From: Catellatospora sp. IY07-71
Lineage (GTDB): Bacteria; Actinomycetota; Actinomycetes; Mycobacteriales; Micromonosporaceae
Length of the DNA: 64,000 nt
Assembly (NCBI RefSeq): GCF_018326265.1
Contig: NZ_AP023360.1
Span: 1,789,501 to 1,853,500 of the forward strand
Reading direction: 5' to 3'
The notes under the pieces are model-generated. The model was given only the letters and a program-made list of their open reading frames with translations. It ran no database searches and had not been told where the DNA came from. The translations under genes were made by a program, and so were the position numbers. Below are positions 9,190 through 20,206 of the stretch, in pieces; position 1 is the stretch's first letter, and each line of letters opens with the position of its first letter.

Positions 9190-9908
9190 CAACGCCGGAG
9201 AAGGCAGTGGACGTGTTCGGCCAGGAGATCCGGGAGCAGGCCCGCGAGATCATCGCGCGCTACCCGGAGGGCCGGGAGCGCTCGGCGCTGCTGCCCATGC
9301 TGCACCTGGTGCAGTCGGTCGAGGGGTACGTCTCCCCGGCCGGGGTGGCGTTCTGCGCGGAGCAGCTCGGGCTGACCAAGGCGCAGGTCGGCGCGGTGGC
9401 CACCTTCTACACCATGTACAAGCGCCGCCCGACCGGTGAGTACCTGGTCAGCGTCTGCACCAACACCATGTGCAACGTGCTCGGCGGCCAGGAGGTCTAC
9501 GACACCCTGTCCGACGCGCTCGGCGTCGGGCACGACGAGACCACCGAGGACGGCAAGATCACGCTGGAGCACGCCGAGTGCCTCGCCGCGTGCGACTACG
9601 GCCCGGTGCTCACGGTCAACTACGACTTCTTCGACAACGTGACCCCGGAGAGCGCGCTCGACGTCGTCGGCAAGCTCAAGTCCGGGCAGCGGCCGATGCC
9701 GACCCGCGGCGCCCGGCTGTGCACGCTGAAGGAGATGTCGGTCCAGCTGGCGGGCTTCGCCGACGAGCGCGAGGGCGCGGTCGCGGACGGCCCGGCGGGC
9801 GACTCGACGCTGCGCGGCGTACGCCTGGCGCAGCAGCACGGCATCAGCCCGGCCGGCTTCGACATCAACACCCCGATTCCGACTCCGTCGAAGGAGGCGG
9901 GCAAGTGA
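9186..9908 (+). CDS. nuoE: NuoE, complex I 24-kDa 2Fe-2S subunit
   Basis: This 240-aa thioredoxin-fold subunit holds the N1a 2Fe-2S cluster. The ligand pairs are CTNTMC (C-x4-C) and CLAAC (C-x3-C). A C-terminal tail after about residue 165 is longer than in proteobacterial NuoE, as usual in this group. Its ends overlap nuoD (ATGA) and nuoF (GTGA). Confidence 0.95.
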   Translation: MTTPEKAVDVFGQEIREQAREIIARYPEGRERSALLPMLHLVQSVEGYVSPAGVAFCAEQLGLTKAQVGAVATFYTMYKRRPTGEYLVSVCTNTMCNVLGGQEVYDTLSDALGVGHDETTEDGKITLEHAECLAACDYGPVLTVNYDFFDNVTPESALDVVGKLKSGQRPMPTRGARLCTLKEMSVQLAGFADEREGAVADGPAGDSTLRGVRLAQQHGISPAGFDINTPIPTPSKEAGK

Positions 9909-11221
9909 GCACGCCGAGCAAGGCCGTTCTGGAGAAGCTCACCCCGGTCCTGACCAAGCGCTGGCTGTCGCCGGACGCGTGGCGGCTGGACGTGTACGAG
10001 CGCCTCGACGGCTACGCGGCCCTGCGCAAGGCGCTGGCCGTGCACCCGGACGACCTGATCGCCCTGATCAAGGACTCGGGCCTGCGCGGCCGCGGCGGCG
10101 CGGGCTTCCCGACCGGCCTCAAGTGGGGCTTCATCCCGCAGAACGACGGCAAGCCGCACTACCTGGTCGTCAACGCCGACGAGGGCGAGCCGGGCACCTG
10201 CAAGGACCTGCCGCTGATGACGCACGACCCGCACTCGCTGGTCGAGGGCGTCATCATCGGCTCGTACGCGATCCGGGCCAACCGCGCCTACATCTACATC
10301 CGCGGCGAGGCGGTGCACGCCGCGCGGCGGCTGCGCCACGCGGTGCAGGAGGCGTACAAGGCCGGCTACCTCGGCAAGAACATCCTGGGCAGCGGGTACG
10401 ATCTGGACCTGGTGGTGCACTCGGGCGCGGGCGCGTACATCTGCGGCGAGGAGACGGCGCTGCTGGACTCGCTGGAGGGCTTCCGCGGCCAGCCGCGGCT
10501 GCGCCCGCCGTTCCCGGCGACGCACGGCCTCTACGCCAGCCCCACCGTAGTCAACAACGTGGGCACCATCGCCAGCGTGCCGTACATCGTGCTGGGCGGC
10601 GCGGCCTGGTGGAAGTCGATGGGCACCGAGAAGTCGTCCGGCCCGATGATCTACTCGCTGTCCGGCCGGGTGAAGAACCCCGGCCAGTACGAGTGCTCGA
10701 TGGGCATCACGCTGCGCGAGCTGATCGAGCTGGCCGGCGGCATGCAGGACGGCCACCAGCTGCGGTTCTGGACCCCGGGTGGCTCGTCGACGCCGCTGCT
10801 GACCGGTGACCACATCGACACCGCGATGGACTTCGAGTCGGTCGCCGCGGCGGGCTCGATCCTCGGCACCACCGCCACGCAGATCTTCAGCGACCAGGAC
10901 TGCCCGGTCTACGCGACCTACCGCTGGCTGGAGTTCTACCACCACGAGTCGTGCGGCAAGTGCACCCCGTGCCGGGAGGGCAACTACTGGATGGTCCGGG
11001 TCTACCGGCGCATCCTCTCCGGCGAGGGCACGCTCGAGGACCTGGACACCCTGCTGGACACCGCGAGCAACATCCTGGGCCGCTCGTTCTGCGGTCTGGG
11101 CGACGGCGCGACCAGCCCGGTGACCTCCTCGCTGCAGTACTTCAAGCAGGACTACCTGGACTACATCGAGGGTCGCAAGGCGCCGAAGCTCAGCGCCGCC
11201 GCCCTGGCAGGAGCGCACTGA
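9905..11221 (+). CDS. nuoF: NuoF, NADH-binding complex I subunit
   Basis: This 438-aa subunit binds NADH and FMN and carries cluster N3. The nucleotide-binding glycine loop is [16 protein letters not shown] and the FMN site includes NADEGEPGT. The 4Fe-4S ligands are [11 protein letters not shown] and the later FCGLG Cys. GTG 9905 overlaps the nuoE stop. Confidence 0.96.
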   Translation: MSTPSKAVLEKLTPVLTKRWLSPDAWRLDVYERLDGYAALRKALAVHPDDLIALIKDSGLRGRGGAGFPTGLKWGFIPQNDGKPHYLVVNADEGEPGTCKDLPLMTHDPHSLVEGVIIGSYAIRANRAYIYIRGEAVHAARRLRHAVQEAYKAGYLGKNILGSGYDLDLVVHSGAGAYICGEETALLDSLEGFRGQPRLRPPFPATHGLYASPTVVNNVGTIASVPYIVLGGAAWWKSMGTEKSSGPMIYSLSGRVKNPGQYECSMGITLRELIELAGGMQDGHQLRFWTPGGSSTPLLTGDHIDTAMDFESVAAAGSILGTTATQIFSDQDCPVYATYRWLEFYHHESCGKCTPCREGNYWMVRVYRRILSGEGTLEDLDTLLDTASNILGRSFCGLGDGATSPVTSSLQYFKQDYLDYIEGRKAPKLSAAALAGAH

Positions 11222-11223
11222 CA

Positions 11224-13656
11224 ATGAGCCAGGAAGTACAGAAGCACACCGACACCGTCACGCTCACCATCGACGGCATCGAGGTGACCGCGCCCAAGGG
11301 CGAGCTGGTCATCCGCACCGCCGAGCGGCTGGGCATCGACATCCCGCGGTTCTGCGACCACCCGCTGCTGGCCCCGGCCGGCGCCTGCCGCCAGTGCCTG
11401 GTGGACGTGGAGGGCCAGCGCAAGCCGGTCGCCTCGTGCACCCAGACGGTGGCCGACGGCATGGTGGTGCGTACGCAGCTCACCTCCGAGGTGGCCCGCA
11501 AGGCCCAGGAGGGTGTGATGGAGCTGCTGCTCATCAACCACCCACTGGACTGCCCGATGTGCGACAAGGGCGGCGAGTGCCCGCTGCAGAACCAGGCGAT
11601 GCAGGTCGGCCGCCCGGAGTCGCGCTTCCACGAGCACAAGCGCGAGTACGAGAAGCCGATCAACATCTCCGCGCAGGTGCTGCTGGACCGCGAGCGCTGC
11701 GTGCTCTGCCAGCGCTGCACCCGGTTCTCGGAGGAGATCGCGGGCGACAAGTTCATCGACCTGATGGAGCGCTCGTCCGCCGAGCAGATCAACGTCTACA
11801 GCGACAGCTTCTTCGGCGACGACGAGGAGAACGCGCCCGAGGTGCCGTTCAACTCGTACTACTCGGGCAACACGATCCAGATCTGCCCGGTCGGCGCGCT
11901 GACCAGCGAGCAGTACCGCTTCCGCGCCCGCCCGTTCGACCTGGTGTCCTCGCCGAGCAAGTGCGAGCACTGTGCGTCGGGCTGCGACATGCGCACCGAC
12001 CACCGCCGCGGCAAGGTGCTGCGTCGGCTGGCCGGCAACGACCCGCAGGTCAACGAGGAGTGGAACTGCGACAAGGGCCGGTGGGGCTTCCGCTACGCGA
12101 CCGCCTTCGACCGGCTCACCACGCCGCTGGTGCGCGACGCCAAGACCGGTGAGCTGCGCGAGGCCTCCTGGACCGAGGCGCTGAGCGTCGCGGCCGAGGG
12201 CCTGCGGGCCGCCCGCGACGGCGCGTACGGCGTCGGCGTGCTGACCGGCGGCCGGCTGACCGTCGAGGACGCGTACGCGTACGCCAAGTTCACCCGCATC
12301 GTGCTGAACAGCAACGACATCGACTTCCGGGCGCGCCCGCTGTCCGCGGAGGAGGCCGAGTTCCTGGCCTCCTCGGTGGTCGGCGAGCAGCAGGTCACCT
12401 ACACGGACCTGGAGCAGGCCAAGCACGTGGTGCTGGTCGGCTTCGAGCCGGAGGAGGAGAGCCCGATCGTCCTGCTGCGCCTGCGCAAGACGGCGGCCAA
12501 GGGCAAGCTCAAGGTCACCTCGGTGGCCCCGTTCCTGACCCGCGGCGCGGAGAAGGCCGGCGCGACGCTGGCCCCGTGCGTGCCCGGCCAGGAGCCGGCG
12601 GTGCTGTCCAACCTGGAGGGCGTGGACCCGTCCACGATCGTCCTGGTGGGCGAGCGGCTGGCCACGGTCCGCGGCGGCTACTCGGCCGCGGCGGCGCTGG
12701 CCGCACGGACCGGCGCGAAGCTGGCCTGGGTGCCGCGGCGCGCGGGTGACCGCGGCGCGGTCGACGCGGGCTGCCTGCCCAACCTGCTGCCCGGCGGCCG
12801 CGCGGTGAGCGAGCCCGCGGCGCGGGCCGAGCTGTCGGCGGCGTGGGGCGTGACCGCGGGCGTGATCCCGAGCGCGGCCGGCCGCGACACCGACGCGATC
12901 CTGGCCGCGGCCGCCGCCGGCAAGCTGGGCGCGCTGGTCGTGGCGGGCGTGGACCCGGCCGACCTGGCCGACCCGAAGGCCGCCGAGGAGGCGCTGGACA
13001 AGGTCGGCTTCCTGGTCTCGCTGGAGCTGCGGATGAGCGCGGTCTCCCGGCGCGCGAACGTGGTGTTCCCGGTCGCCGCGGCGGCCGAGAAGGCCGGTTC
13101 GTACGTGAACTGGGAGGGCCGCCTGCGCACCTACGAGCAGGCGCTGGACACCCCGAACGCGGGTGCCGTGCTGACCGACGCCCGGGTGCTGGACGCCCTG
13201 GCCGCGCGGCTGGGCGTCACCCTGGGCACCGCGGACGTGCTGGCGGTCCGCCGGGAGCTGGGCAGCCTGCCCGCGACCGGTGCGCCGCGCCCGTCCGCCC
13301 CGGCCGAGGTGGGCGCGGCCGCGCCCGCGCTGAAGCCGAACGAGGCGATCCTGGCCAGCTGGGCGCAGCTGATCGACCTGGGCAGCCTCACCGACGGGGA
13401 CCAGGTGCTGGCCGGCACCGCCCGCCCGCCGGTGGTGCGCCTGTCGAAGGCCCGCGCCACGGCGCTGGGGGTCGCCGACGGCGACGCGGTGACCGTCGGG
13501 ACCGCGCGGGGTGCGATCACCCTGCCGGCCGCGATCACCGAGATCGCCGATGACGTCGTCTGGGTTCCGACCAACTCGCCGGGCTCGACCCTGCGCCGCA
13601 CGCTCGGCGCGGTCCCCGGCGCGGTCGTGACCGTGAGCGGAGGAACGAGCAAATGA
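11224..13656 (+). CDS. nuoG: NuoG, complex I 75-kDa iron-sulfur subunit
   Basis: This 810-aa subunit of the peripheral arm begins with a 2Fe-2S ferredoxin domain ([15 protein letters not shown] and C in VASCTQ). A His-Cys 4Fe-4S site follows ([17 protein letters not shown]), then the CVLCQRC cluster and a molybdopterin-oxidoreductase-like domain. It has the CEHCASGC...CDKGRW motif of the extra N7 cluster found only in some bacteria. The last 400 residues are Ala-rich and poorly conserved, as in other actinobacteria. The ATG lies 2 nt after the nuoF stop, and the stop overlaps nuoH. Confidence 0.95.
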   Translation: MSQEVQKHTDTVTLTIDGIEVTAPKGELVIRTAERLGIDIPRFCDHPLLAPAGACRQCLVDVEGQRKPVASCTQTVADGMVVRTQLTSEVARKAQEGVMELLLINHPLDCPMCDKGGECPLQNQAMQVGRPESRFHEHKREYEKPINISAQVLLDRERCVLCQRCTRFSEEIAGDKFIDLMERSSAEQINVYSDSFFGDDEENAPEVPFNSYYSGNTIQICPVGALTSEQYRFRARPFDLVSSPSKCEHCASGCDMRTDHRRGKVLRRLAGNDPQVNEEWNCDKGRWGFRYATAFDRLTTPLVRDAKTGELREASWTEALSVAAEGLRAARDGAYGVGVLTGGRLTVEDAYAYAKFTRIVLNSNDIDFRARPLSAEEAEFLASSVVGEQQVTYTDLEQAKHVVLVGFEPEEESPIVLLRLRKTAAKGKLKVTSVAPFLTRGAEKAGATLAPCVPGQEPAVLSNLEGVDPSTIVLVGERLATVRGGYSAAAALAARTGAKLAWVPRRAGDRGAVDAGCLPNLLPGGRAVSEPAARAELSAAWGVTAGVIPSAAGRDTDAILAAAAAGKLGALVVAGVDPADLADPKAAEEALDKVGFLVSLELRMSAVSRRANVVFPVAAAAEKAGSYVNWEGRLRTYEQALDTPNAGAVLTDARVLDALAARLGVTLGTADVLAVRRELGSLPATGAPRPSAPAEVGAAAPALKPNEAILASWAQLIDLGSLTDGDQVLAGTARPPVVRLSKARATALGVADGDAVTVGTARGAITLPAAITEIADDVVWVPTNSPGSTLRRTLGAVPGAVVTVSGGTSK

Positions 13657-15071
13657 TCCTCGCCCCTATCGGTTTCCTGGCCGAGGCTCTGACACGGTCC
13701 CCGGCCCACTTCGTGGCCGAGGACCCGGCGACCGGTGATCCGACGCTGGTCGACTTCGGCAAAGACCCCTGGTGGCTGGTGCTCATCAAGGTGGTCGGCG
13801 TCTTCGTCTTCCTCGTGGTGATGACCCTGTTCACCATCTGGTACGAGCGCCGCGTGGTGGCCCGGATGCAGGTGCGTCCCGGCCCCAACCGGCACGGTCC
13901 CTTCGGTCTGCTCCAGTCGCTGGCCGACGGCCTGAAGCTGGCGTTCAAGGAAGACATCATGCCGCTCAAGGCGGACAAGGTGGTCTTCTTCATCGCGCCG
14001 GTGATCTCGACCGTGTGCGCGTTCACCGCGTTCTCGATCATGCCGTTCGGCCCGTTCGTGTCGATCTTCGGCACGAAGACCCCGCTGCAGCTCACCGACA
14101 TCTCGGTGGCCGTGCTGCTGGTGCTGGCCTGCTCCGGCATGGGCATCTACGGCATCGTGCTGGGCGGCTGGGCCTCGGGCTCGACGTACCCGCTGCTCGG
14201 CGGCCTGCGCTCCAGCGCCCAGCTGATCTCGTACGAGGTCGCCATGGGCCTGTCCTTCGTGGCCGTCTTCATGCTCTCCGGCACGATGAGCACCTCGGAG
14301 ATCGTCAACGCGCAGGCCACCGGCCACACGCTGCAGCTGCCCTTCGGGAACATCAACATCCCGATCGGCGGCTGGTTCTTCCTGCTGCTGTTCCCGAGCT
14401 TCATCATCTACGCCATCTCGGCGGTGGGTGAGACCAACCGTGCCCCGTTCGACCTCCCCGAGGCCGAGTCGGAGCTGGTCGGCGGCTTCCACACCGAGTA
14501 CTCGTCGCTGAAGTTCGCGCTGTTCTTCCTGGCCGAGTACATCAACATGGTGACGGTGTCGGGTCTGTGCGCCACGCTCTTCCTGGGCGGCTGGCGGATG
14601 CCGACCTCGTTCGAGAGCTTCGCGCCGTGGATCAACTCCGGCTGGTGGGGCCTGCTCTGGTTCACCATCAAGGTGCTGCTGCTGCTGTTCGTCTTCGTCT
14701 GGCTGCGGGGCACGCTGCCCCGGCTGCGCTACGACCAGTTCATGCGGTTCGGCTGGAAGGTGCTCATCCCGGCCAACCTGGTGTGGATCCTGGCCGTGGC
14801 CGGCTGGCTGACGCTGCGCAAGTCCGACCTGGGCACCGTGGACCGGCTGCTCTTCTTCGGCCTGCCGCTGGCGGTGATCATCCTGCTGGCGCTGTTCTGG
14901 CCGCAGAAGGAGAAGGAGCCGGAGCTGTCCGTCGAGGAGCAGGTGGCCAAGCGCCCCGAGGGCAGCTTCCCGCTGCCGCCGCTCGACCTGCAGGTGCCGG
15001 TCAACCCCCGCGCCAAGCGGCTCACCGCCGAGCGCGAGACCGTAGGCACCGCGACCGAGAAGGAGGTGTGA
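13653..15071 (+). CDS. nuoH: NuoH, complex I membrane subunit
   Basis: This 472-aa subunit has about eight transmembrane helices and forms the quinone tunnel entrance at the membrane. Family text includes [37 protein letters not shown] and [17 protein letters not shown]. It is longer than the E. coli protein (about 325 aa), with an N-terminal extension of about 40 and a hydrophilic tail of about 80 residues, both usual in actinobacteria. The ATGA overlap with nuoG supports the start. Confidence 0.95.
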   Translation: MILAPIGFLAEALTRSPAHFVAEDPATGDPTLVDFGKDPWWLVLIKVVGVFVFLVVMTLFTIWYERRVVARMQVRPGPNRHGPFGLLQSLADGLKLAFKEDIMPLKADKVVFFIAPVISTVCAFTAFSIMPFGPFVSIFGTKTPLQLTDISVAVLLVLACSGMGIYGIVLGGWASGSTYPLLGGLRSSAQLISYEVAMGLSFVAVFMLSGTMSTSEIVNAQATGHTLQLPFGNINIPIGGWFFLLLFPSFIIYAISAVGETNRAPFDLPEAESELVGGFHTEYSSLKFALFFLAEYINMVTVSGLCATLFLGGWRMPTSFESFAPWINSGWWGLLWFTIKVLLLLFVFVWLRGTLPRLRYDQFMRFGWKVLIPANLVWILAVAGWLTLRKSDLGTVDRLLFFGLPLAVIILLALFWPQKEKEPELSVEEQVAKRPEGSFPLPPLDLQVPVNPRAKRLTAERETVGTATEKEV

Positions 15072-15072
15072 C

Positions 15073-15609
15073 GTGGGTACGTTCACGGGCGCCGTCAAGG
15101 GCTTCGGCGTGACCTTCTCGCACATGTTCAAGAAGACCGTCACCACGGAGTACCCGGAGAAGCCGGACGCGACCGCGCCGCGCTACCACGGCCGGCACAT
15201 CCTCAACCGGTGGCCGGACGGGCTGGAGAAGTGCATCGGCTGCGAGCTGTGCGCCTGGGCCTGCCCGGCGGACGCGATCTTCGTGGAGGGCGCGGACAAC
15301 ACCGACGAGGAGCGCTTCTCGCCGGGTGAGCGGTACGCCGCCAACTACCAGATCAACTACGCGCGGTGCATCTTCTGCGGCCTGTGCATCGAGGCCTGCC
15401 CGACCCGCTCGCTCACCATGAGCAACGAGTACGAGCTGGCCCGGGACAAGCGCACCGACCTGATCTTCACGAAGGAGCAGCTGCTCGCGCCGCTGCTGCC
15501 GGGCATGGAGCAGCCCCCGCACCCGATGCGGCTGGGCGACAACGAGAAGGACTACTACCTGGGCGCGGTCACGAACCCGGGCACGTCGGCGGGAGCTGAG
15601 ACCCGATGA
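15073..15609 (+). CDS. nuoI: NuoI, complex I 8Fe ferredoxin subunit
   Basis: This 178-aa subunit has two 4Fe-4S clusters (N6a and N6b). The motifs are [12 protein letters not shown] and [12 protein letters not shown]. Electrons pass through it towards NuoB. GTG 15073 lies one base after the nuoH stop, and its stop overlaps nuoJ. Confidence 0.96.
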   Translation: MGTFTGAVKGFGVTFSHMFKKTVTTEYPEKPDATAPRYHGRHILNRWPDGLEKCIGCELCAWACPADAIFVEGADNTDEERFSPGERYAANYQINYARCIFCGLCIEACPTRSLTMSNEYELARDKRTDLIFTKEQLLAPLLPGMEQPPHPMRLGDNEKDYYLGAVTNPGTSAGAETR

Positions 15610-16382
15610 CACTCGCAACTACGGTGCTCGCCGCCGCCGGTGAGGTGACGACCGGGGAGAAGTGGGTCTTCTTCCTGCTGGCCCCGGTGGCGATCATCGG
15701 TGCGCTGGGCATGGTGATCGCCCGCAACGCGGTGCACTCCGCGCTGTGGCTGGTGCTGACCATGCTCAGCCTGGGCGTCTTCTACATCGTGCAGGCGGGG
15801 CCGTTCATCGGCATGGTGCAGATCATCGTCTACACCGGTGCCATCATGATGCTGTTCCTGTTCGTGCTGATGCTCGTCGGCCGGGACGCCTCCGACTCGG
15901 TGATCGAGACGCTGCGCGGGCAGAAGGTCGCCGCGATCATCCTCGGCGTGGGCCTGGCGGCCCTGCTCGGCACCGGCCTCTACCGCGCGCTGCAGGGCAC
16001 GGTCCCGGCCGGGCTGGACAGCGCCAACGCCAACGGCAACGTGCAGGGCATCGCCTCGCTGCTGTTCACCAAGTACGTCTACATCTTCGAGGTCACCTCG
16101 GCGCTGCTCATCACGGCGGCGGTCGGCGCGATGATCCTGGCCCACCGCGAGCGGGCCGAGGGCGAGCGGGTCGGCCAGGTCGCGAAGATGCGCGAGCGCT
16201 TCCAGCCGGGCAACTACCCCGGTCCGAAGGCCGGCCCGGGTGTCTTCGCGAACTCCACCTCGGTGGCCACCCCGGCGAAGCTGCCGGACGGGTCCCCGGC
16301 CGAGCGGAGCATCTCGCCGATCCTGCCGACGCGCGAGCTCACCTCGGCCGAGATCGCCAATAAGCACACCGAGGGGAAGTGA
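15606..16382 (+). CDS. nuoJ: NuoJ, complex I membrane subunit
   Basis: This 258-aa subunit has five transmembrane helices within residues 15-180. The core reads [13 protein letters not shown], then [15 protein letters not shown] with the pi-bulge helix. The hydrophilic tail (about 185-258) is variable. It overlaps nuoI by ATGA. Confidence 0.93.
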   Translation: MTLATTVLAAAGEVTTGEKWVFFLLAPVAIIGALGMVIARNAVHSALWLVLTMLSLGVFYIVQAGPFIGMVQIIVYTGAIMMLFLFVLMLVGRDASDSVIETLRGQKVAAIILGVGLAALLGTGLYRALQGTVPAGLDSANANGNVQGIASLLFTKYVYIFEVTSALLITAAVGAMILAHRERAEGERVGQVAKMRERFQPGNYPGPKAGPGVFANSTSVATPAKLPDGSPAERSISPILPTRELTSAEIANKHTEGK

Positions 16383-16385
16383 CCC

Positions 16386-16685
16386 GTGACCCCCGTCTAC
16401 TACATCGTGCTGGCCGCCGTGCTGTTCAGCATCGGCGCGGTCGGCGTCCTGATCCGGCGTAACGCCATCGTGCTGTTCATGTGCGTCGAGCTGATGCTCA
16501 ACGCCGCGAACCTCGCGCTGGTCACCTTCGCCCGGATGAACGGGACGCTCGACGGCCAGGTGATGGCGTTCTTCTCGATGGTGGTCGCCGCGGCCGAGGT
16601 CGTGGTCGGTCTGGCCATCATCATGTCGATCTTCCGGACGCGACGCTCGGCGAGCGTCGACGACGCGAACCTGCTGAAGTACTGA
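16386..16685 (+). CDS. nuoK: NuoK, complex I membrane subunit
   Basis: This 99-aa protein has three transmembrane helices and is one of the antiporter-like small subunits. Conserved acidic residues lie in [13 protein letters not shown] and [19 protein letters not shown] 16386 lies 3 nt after nuoJ. Length is exactly typical. Confidence 0.95.
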   Translation: MTPVYYIVLAAVLFSIGAVGVLIRRNAIVLFMCVELMLNAANLALVTFARMNGTLDGQVMAFFSMVVAAAEVVVGLAIIMSIFRTRRSASVDDANLLKY

Positions 16686-16692
16686 GGCTGAC

Positions 16693-18654
16693 ATGGAAGT
16701 GAACCTGATGCCTGCCGAAGCGGTGCAGGCGCCCGTCGTCTATGCGTCGGCCACGGGCCTGCTCTCGTACATGTGGCTGCTCATCGCCATCCCGGCGGTC
16801 GGCGCGCTGATCCTGCTGCTGTTCGGCCGCTGGACCGACAAGTGGGGCCACTGGCTCGGCTGCGCGACGGTGCTCGCCTCCTTCGGGCTCGGCCTGAGCA
16901 TGTTCTTCGAGCTGCGCGACCTGCCCAACCGGGCCGTGCAGCAGAACCTCTACAGCTTCATCCCGGTGGGCAACCTGCAGGTCGACTTCGGCCTGCTGTT
17001 CGACCCGCTGGCGGCGTGCTTCGTGCTGCTGATCACGGGCGTGGGCTTCCTGATCCACGTCTACGCCACCGGGTACATGGCCCACGACGAGGGCCGCCGC
17101 CGCTTCTTCGGGTACTTCAACCTGTTCATCGCGGCGATGCTGCTGCTGGTCCTCGGCAACAACTTCGTCATGCTGTACTTCGGCTGGGAAGGCGTCGGTC
17201 TGGCGTCGTACCTGCTGATCTCCTTCTGGTACGGGCGGCCGTCCGCGGCCACCGCCGGCAAGAAGGCGTTCATCATGAACCGCGTCGGCGACGCGGGCCT
17301 GGTGATCGCCATCTTCCTGATGTTCTTCCAGTTCGGCTCGGTCAACTACGACGTCGTGTTCAGCGAGGTCGGCCTGCTGTCCGGCACCACGGTGCTGATC
17401 CTGGGCCTGCTCCTGCTGCTCGGCGCGTGCGGCAAGTCCGGCCAGTTCCCGCTGCAGGCGTGGTTGCCCGACGCGATGGAGGGCCCGACCCCGGTCTCGG
17501 CCCTGATCCACGCCGCGACGATGGTGACCGCCGGTGTCTACCTGATCGCCCGCTCCAACCCGATCTTCTCGGCGAACCTGACGCTGGAGACGGTAGTGGT
17601 CAGCGTCGGCGCGCTCACCCTGCTGCTGGGCTGCATCATCGGCTCGGCCAAGGACGACATCAAGCGGGTGCTCGCCTGGTCGACCGTGTCGCAGATCGGC
17701 TACATGTTCCTGGGCGTCGGGCTCGGCGGCGGCGCGTACGCGCTGGCCATCATCCACCTGCTGGCGCACGGCTTCTTCAAGGCCAACATGTTCCTCGGCG
17801 CCGGCTCGGTCATGCACGGCATGAACGACCAGGTGGACATCCGCCGCTTCGGCGGGCTGTGGAAGTACATGCGGATCACCTGGCTCACCTTCATGATGGG
17901 CTGGCTGGCGATCATCGGCATCCCGCCGCTGAGCGGCTTCTTCACCAAGGAGCCGATCATCGTGGCCGCGTTCTCGCGGCCCGGCTGGACCGGCTGGCTC
18001 TACGGCCTCGCGGCGCTGATCGGCGCGGGTCTCACCGCCTTCTACATGACCCGCCTGTTCATCCTGACCTTCCACGGCCCGAAGCGGTGGACCACCGCCA
18101 AGGAGGGCTCGGTCGACCAGCACCCGCACGAGTCGCCGCTGGTCATGACGATCCCGCTGATCCTGCTGGCGCTCGGCTCGATCGCGGCCGGCTGGCTGAT
18201 GGCCTCGCCGGTGGCGCAGTGGCTCACCCCCGTGCTCGGCCCGGCCACGGAGGAGCACCCGAAGATCGGCCACACGCTCCTCACGGTGCTCAGCATCGTG
18301 CTGACCCTGGCCGGCGCGGGCCTGGCCTACGCCCTGTTCCGCAACGGCACCGCGCTGGCCCCGCAGCCCGCGGGCCCGCTGGTGACCGCCGCCCGCAACA
18401 ACCTCTACACCGACGCCTTCAACGAGGCCGTGTTCGAGAAGCCGGGCAACTGGCTCACCCGGGCGCTGGTCTTCGTCGACAACAAGGGCGTCGACGGCCT
18501 GGTCAACGGTCTCGCCGCGCTGGTCGGCGGGGGCTCGGGCCGGCTGCGGCGGCTGCAGACCGGCTTCGTGCGGTCCTACGCGCTCTCGATGCTTCTCGGC
18601 GCGGTGCTGGTGCTCGGCGCCTTCGCCGCGGTGCAGCTCGGCTGGATGGGATAA
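16693..18654 (+). CDS. nuoL: NuoL, complex I proton-pumping subunit
   Basis: This 653-aa antiporter-like subunit contains the NADH-ubiquinone/plastoquinone chain 5 core (WEGVGLASYLLISFWY, PLQAWLPDAMEGPTPVSALIHAATMVTAGVY in part). It also has the long amphipathic lateral helix region near its C-terminus. It is one of the three main proton pumps. An internal ATG at 16708 is a weaker alternative start. Confidence 0.95.
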   Translation: MEVNLMPAEAVQAPVVYASATGLLSYMWLLIAIPAVGALILLLFGRWTDKWGHWLGCATVLASFGLGLSMFFELRDLPNRAVQQNLYSFIPVGNLQVDFGLLFDPLAACFVLLITGVGFLIHVYATGYMAHDEGRRRFFGYFNLFIAAMLLLVLGNNFVMLYFGWEGVGLASYLLISFWYGRPSAATAGKKAFIMNRVGDAGLVIAIFLMFFQFGSVNYDVVFSEVGLLSGTTVLILGLLLLLGACGKSGQFPLQAWLPDAMEGPTPVSALIHAATMVTAGVYLIARSNPIFSANLTLETVVVSVGALTLLLGCIIGSAKDDIKRVLAWSTVSQIGYMFLGVGLGGGAYALAIIHLLAHGFFKANMFLGAGSVMHGMNDQVDIRRFGGLWKYMRITWLTFMMGWLAIIGIPPLSGFFTKEPIIVAAFSRPGWTGWLYGLAALIGAGLTAFYMTRLFILTFHGPKRWTTAKEGSVDQHPHESPLVMTIPLILLALGSIAAGWLMASPVAQWLTPVLGPATEEHPKIGHTLLTVLSIVLTLAGAGLAYALFRNGTALAPQPAGPLVTAARNNLYTDAFNEAVFEKPGNWLTRALVFVDNKGVDGLVNGLAALVGGGSGRLRRLQTGFVRSYALSMLLGAVLVLGAFAAVQLGWMG

Positions 18655-18656
18655 CG

Positions 18657-20204
18657 ATGAAATACCTGTCAATCCTGACCCTGGCGCCGCTGGTCGGCGC
18701 GCTGGCGGTCGCGTTCGTCCCGCGCAGCAGGCCGCAGCTGGCCAAGCAGCTGGCGCTGCTCGTCTCGCTGGTGGTGCTCGGCGTGGCGGTCGCGGCCTGG
18801 TTCGCGTTCGACTCGGGCGACACCGCACAGCGGCTGCAGCTGCAGGAGTCCTACACCTGGATCCCGGCGTGGGGCGCGAAGTTCTCCTTCGGCATCGACG
18901 GCATCGCGCTGGTGATGCTGGCGCTGACCGCGGTGCTCACCCCGCTGGTGATCCTGGCCAGCTGGCACGACGCCGAGCGCAGCAAGCGCAGCGTCCCGGC
19001 GTACTTCGCGCTGCTGCTGGCGCTCGAGGGCACCATGATCGGCACCTTCGCGGTCTCCGACGTGCTGCTCTTCTACCTCTTCTTCGAGGTCATGCTCGTG
19101 CCGATGTACTTCATCATCGGCTCGTTCGGCAGTGACGTGCCGGCCAAGCAGCGCCAGTACGCCGCGGTGAAGTTCTTCCTGTACTCGCTGGTCGGCGGTC
19201 TGTTCATGCTGGCCGCGGTCATCGGCATGTGGGTGCTGGGCGGCCACACCTTCGACTGGCAGACGCTGACCGACGCGGAGTTCTCCACCATCGCGCAGCG
19301 CTGGCTGTTCCTCGGCTTCTTCATCGCGTTCGCCATCAAGGCGCCGTTCTTCCCGTTCCACACCTGGCTGCCGGACGCGGGCGGGGCGGCTCCGGCCGGC
19401 GCCGCCGCGCTGCTGGTCGGCGTGATGGACAAGATCGGCACCTTCGGCATCCTGCGCTACTGCCTCCCGCTGTTCCCGGAGGCGTCGCGCTGGTTCGCGC
19501 CGTGGGCGATCGCGCTGTCGCTGGTGGGCATCATCTACGCCGCGCTGCTGGCGGTCGGCCAGAACGACCTCAAGCGGCTGGTCAGCTACACCTCGATCGC
19601 GCACTTCGGCTTCATCGGCATCGGCATCTTCGCCTTCACCTTCCAGGCCGGCTCCGGCGCGGTGCTGTACATGGTCAACCACGGTCTCGCCACCGGCCTG
19701 CTGTTCCTAGTCGTCGGCATGTTCGTGGCGCGCCGCGGCAGCACCCTGGTGACCGACTTCGGCGGCGCGGGCAAGCTCATGCCGCTGCTGGCGGGCATCT
19801 TCTTCATCGCCGGCATGGCCTCGCTGGCGCTGCCGGGCCTCGCCCCGTTCGTCAGCGAGTTCCTGGTGCTGCTGGGCGTGTTCACGGTGAACAAGACGGT
19901 GGCCGTGATCGCGACCGTCGGCATCATCCTGGCCGCGGCCTACGTGCTGTGGATGATCCAGCGCACGACCCAGGGCAACCTGAACCCGGCGCTGACCGAC
20001 GTCGCCCCGATGAAGCGGGACCTGAACCTGCGCGAGGGCATCGTCGTCGCGCCGCTCATCGTGCTGCTGATCGTGCTCGGCTTCTACCCCAAGCCGGTGC
20101 TCGACGTGATCAACCCGGCGGTGCAGGCCACGCTGTCTGACGTGGTCACCCCGGAGCGGGCCGATCCGGCGCCCGCCACCTCCACTGTGGAAGCAGGAAA
20201 GTGA
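18657..20204 (+). CDS. nuoM: NuoM, complex I proton-pumping subunit
   Basis: This 515-aa Mrp-antiporter-like subunit has about 14 transmembrane helices. Family text includes FYLFFEVMLVPMYFIIG, FPFHTWLPDAGGAAPAGAA and KRLVSYTSIAHFGF. The ATG lies 2 nt after the nuoL stop, and the stop overlaps the nuoN GTG. Confidence 0.95.
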   Translation: MKYLSILTLAPLVGALAVAFVPRSRPQLAKQLALLVSLVVLGVAVAAWFAFDSGDTAQRLQLQESYTWIPAWGAKFSFGIDGIALVMLALTAVLTPLVILASWHDAERSKRSVPAYFALLLALEGTMIGTFAVSDVLLFYLFFEVMLVPMYFIIGSFGSDVPAKQRQYAAVKFFLYSLVGGLFMLAAVIGMWVLGGHTFDWQTLTDAEFSTIAQRWLFLGFFIAFAIKAPFFPFHTWLPDAGGAAPAGAAALLVGVMDKIGTFGILRYCLPLFPEASRWFAPWAIALSLVGIIYAALLAVGQNDLKRLVSYTSIAHFGFIGIGIFAFTFQAGSGAVLYMVNHGLATGLLFLVVGMFVARRGSTLVTDFGGAGKLMPLLAGIFFIAGMASLALPGLAPFVSEFLVLLGVFTVNKTVAVIATVGIILAAAYVLWMIQRTTQGNLNPALTDVAPMKRDLNLREGIVVAPLIVLLIVLGFYPKPVLDVINPAVQATLSDVVTPERADPAPATSTVEAGK

Positions 20205-20206
20205 CC

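Noticed and set aside
16773-20204. A 1143-residue plus-strand protein over nuoL and nuoM
   Set aside because: The first part is Arg/Pro-rich shadow of nuoL in another frame; nuoM begins at its own ATG 18657.
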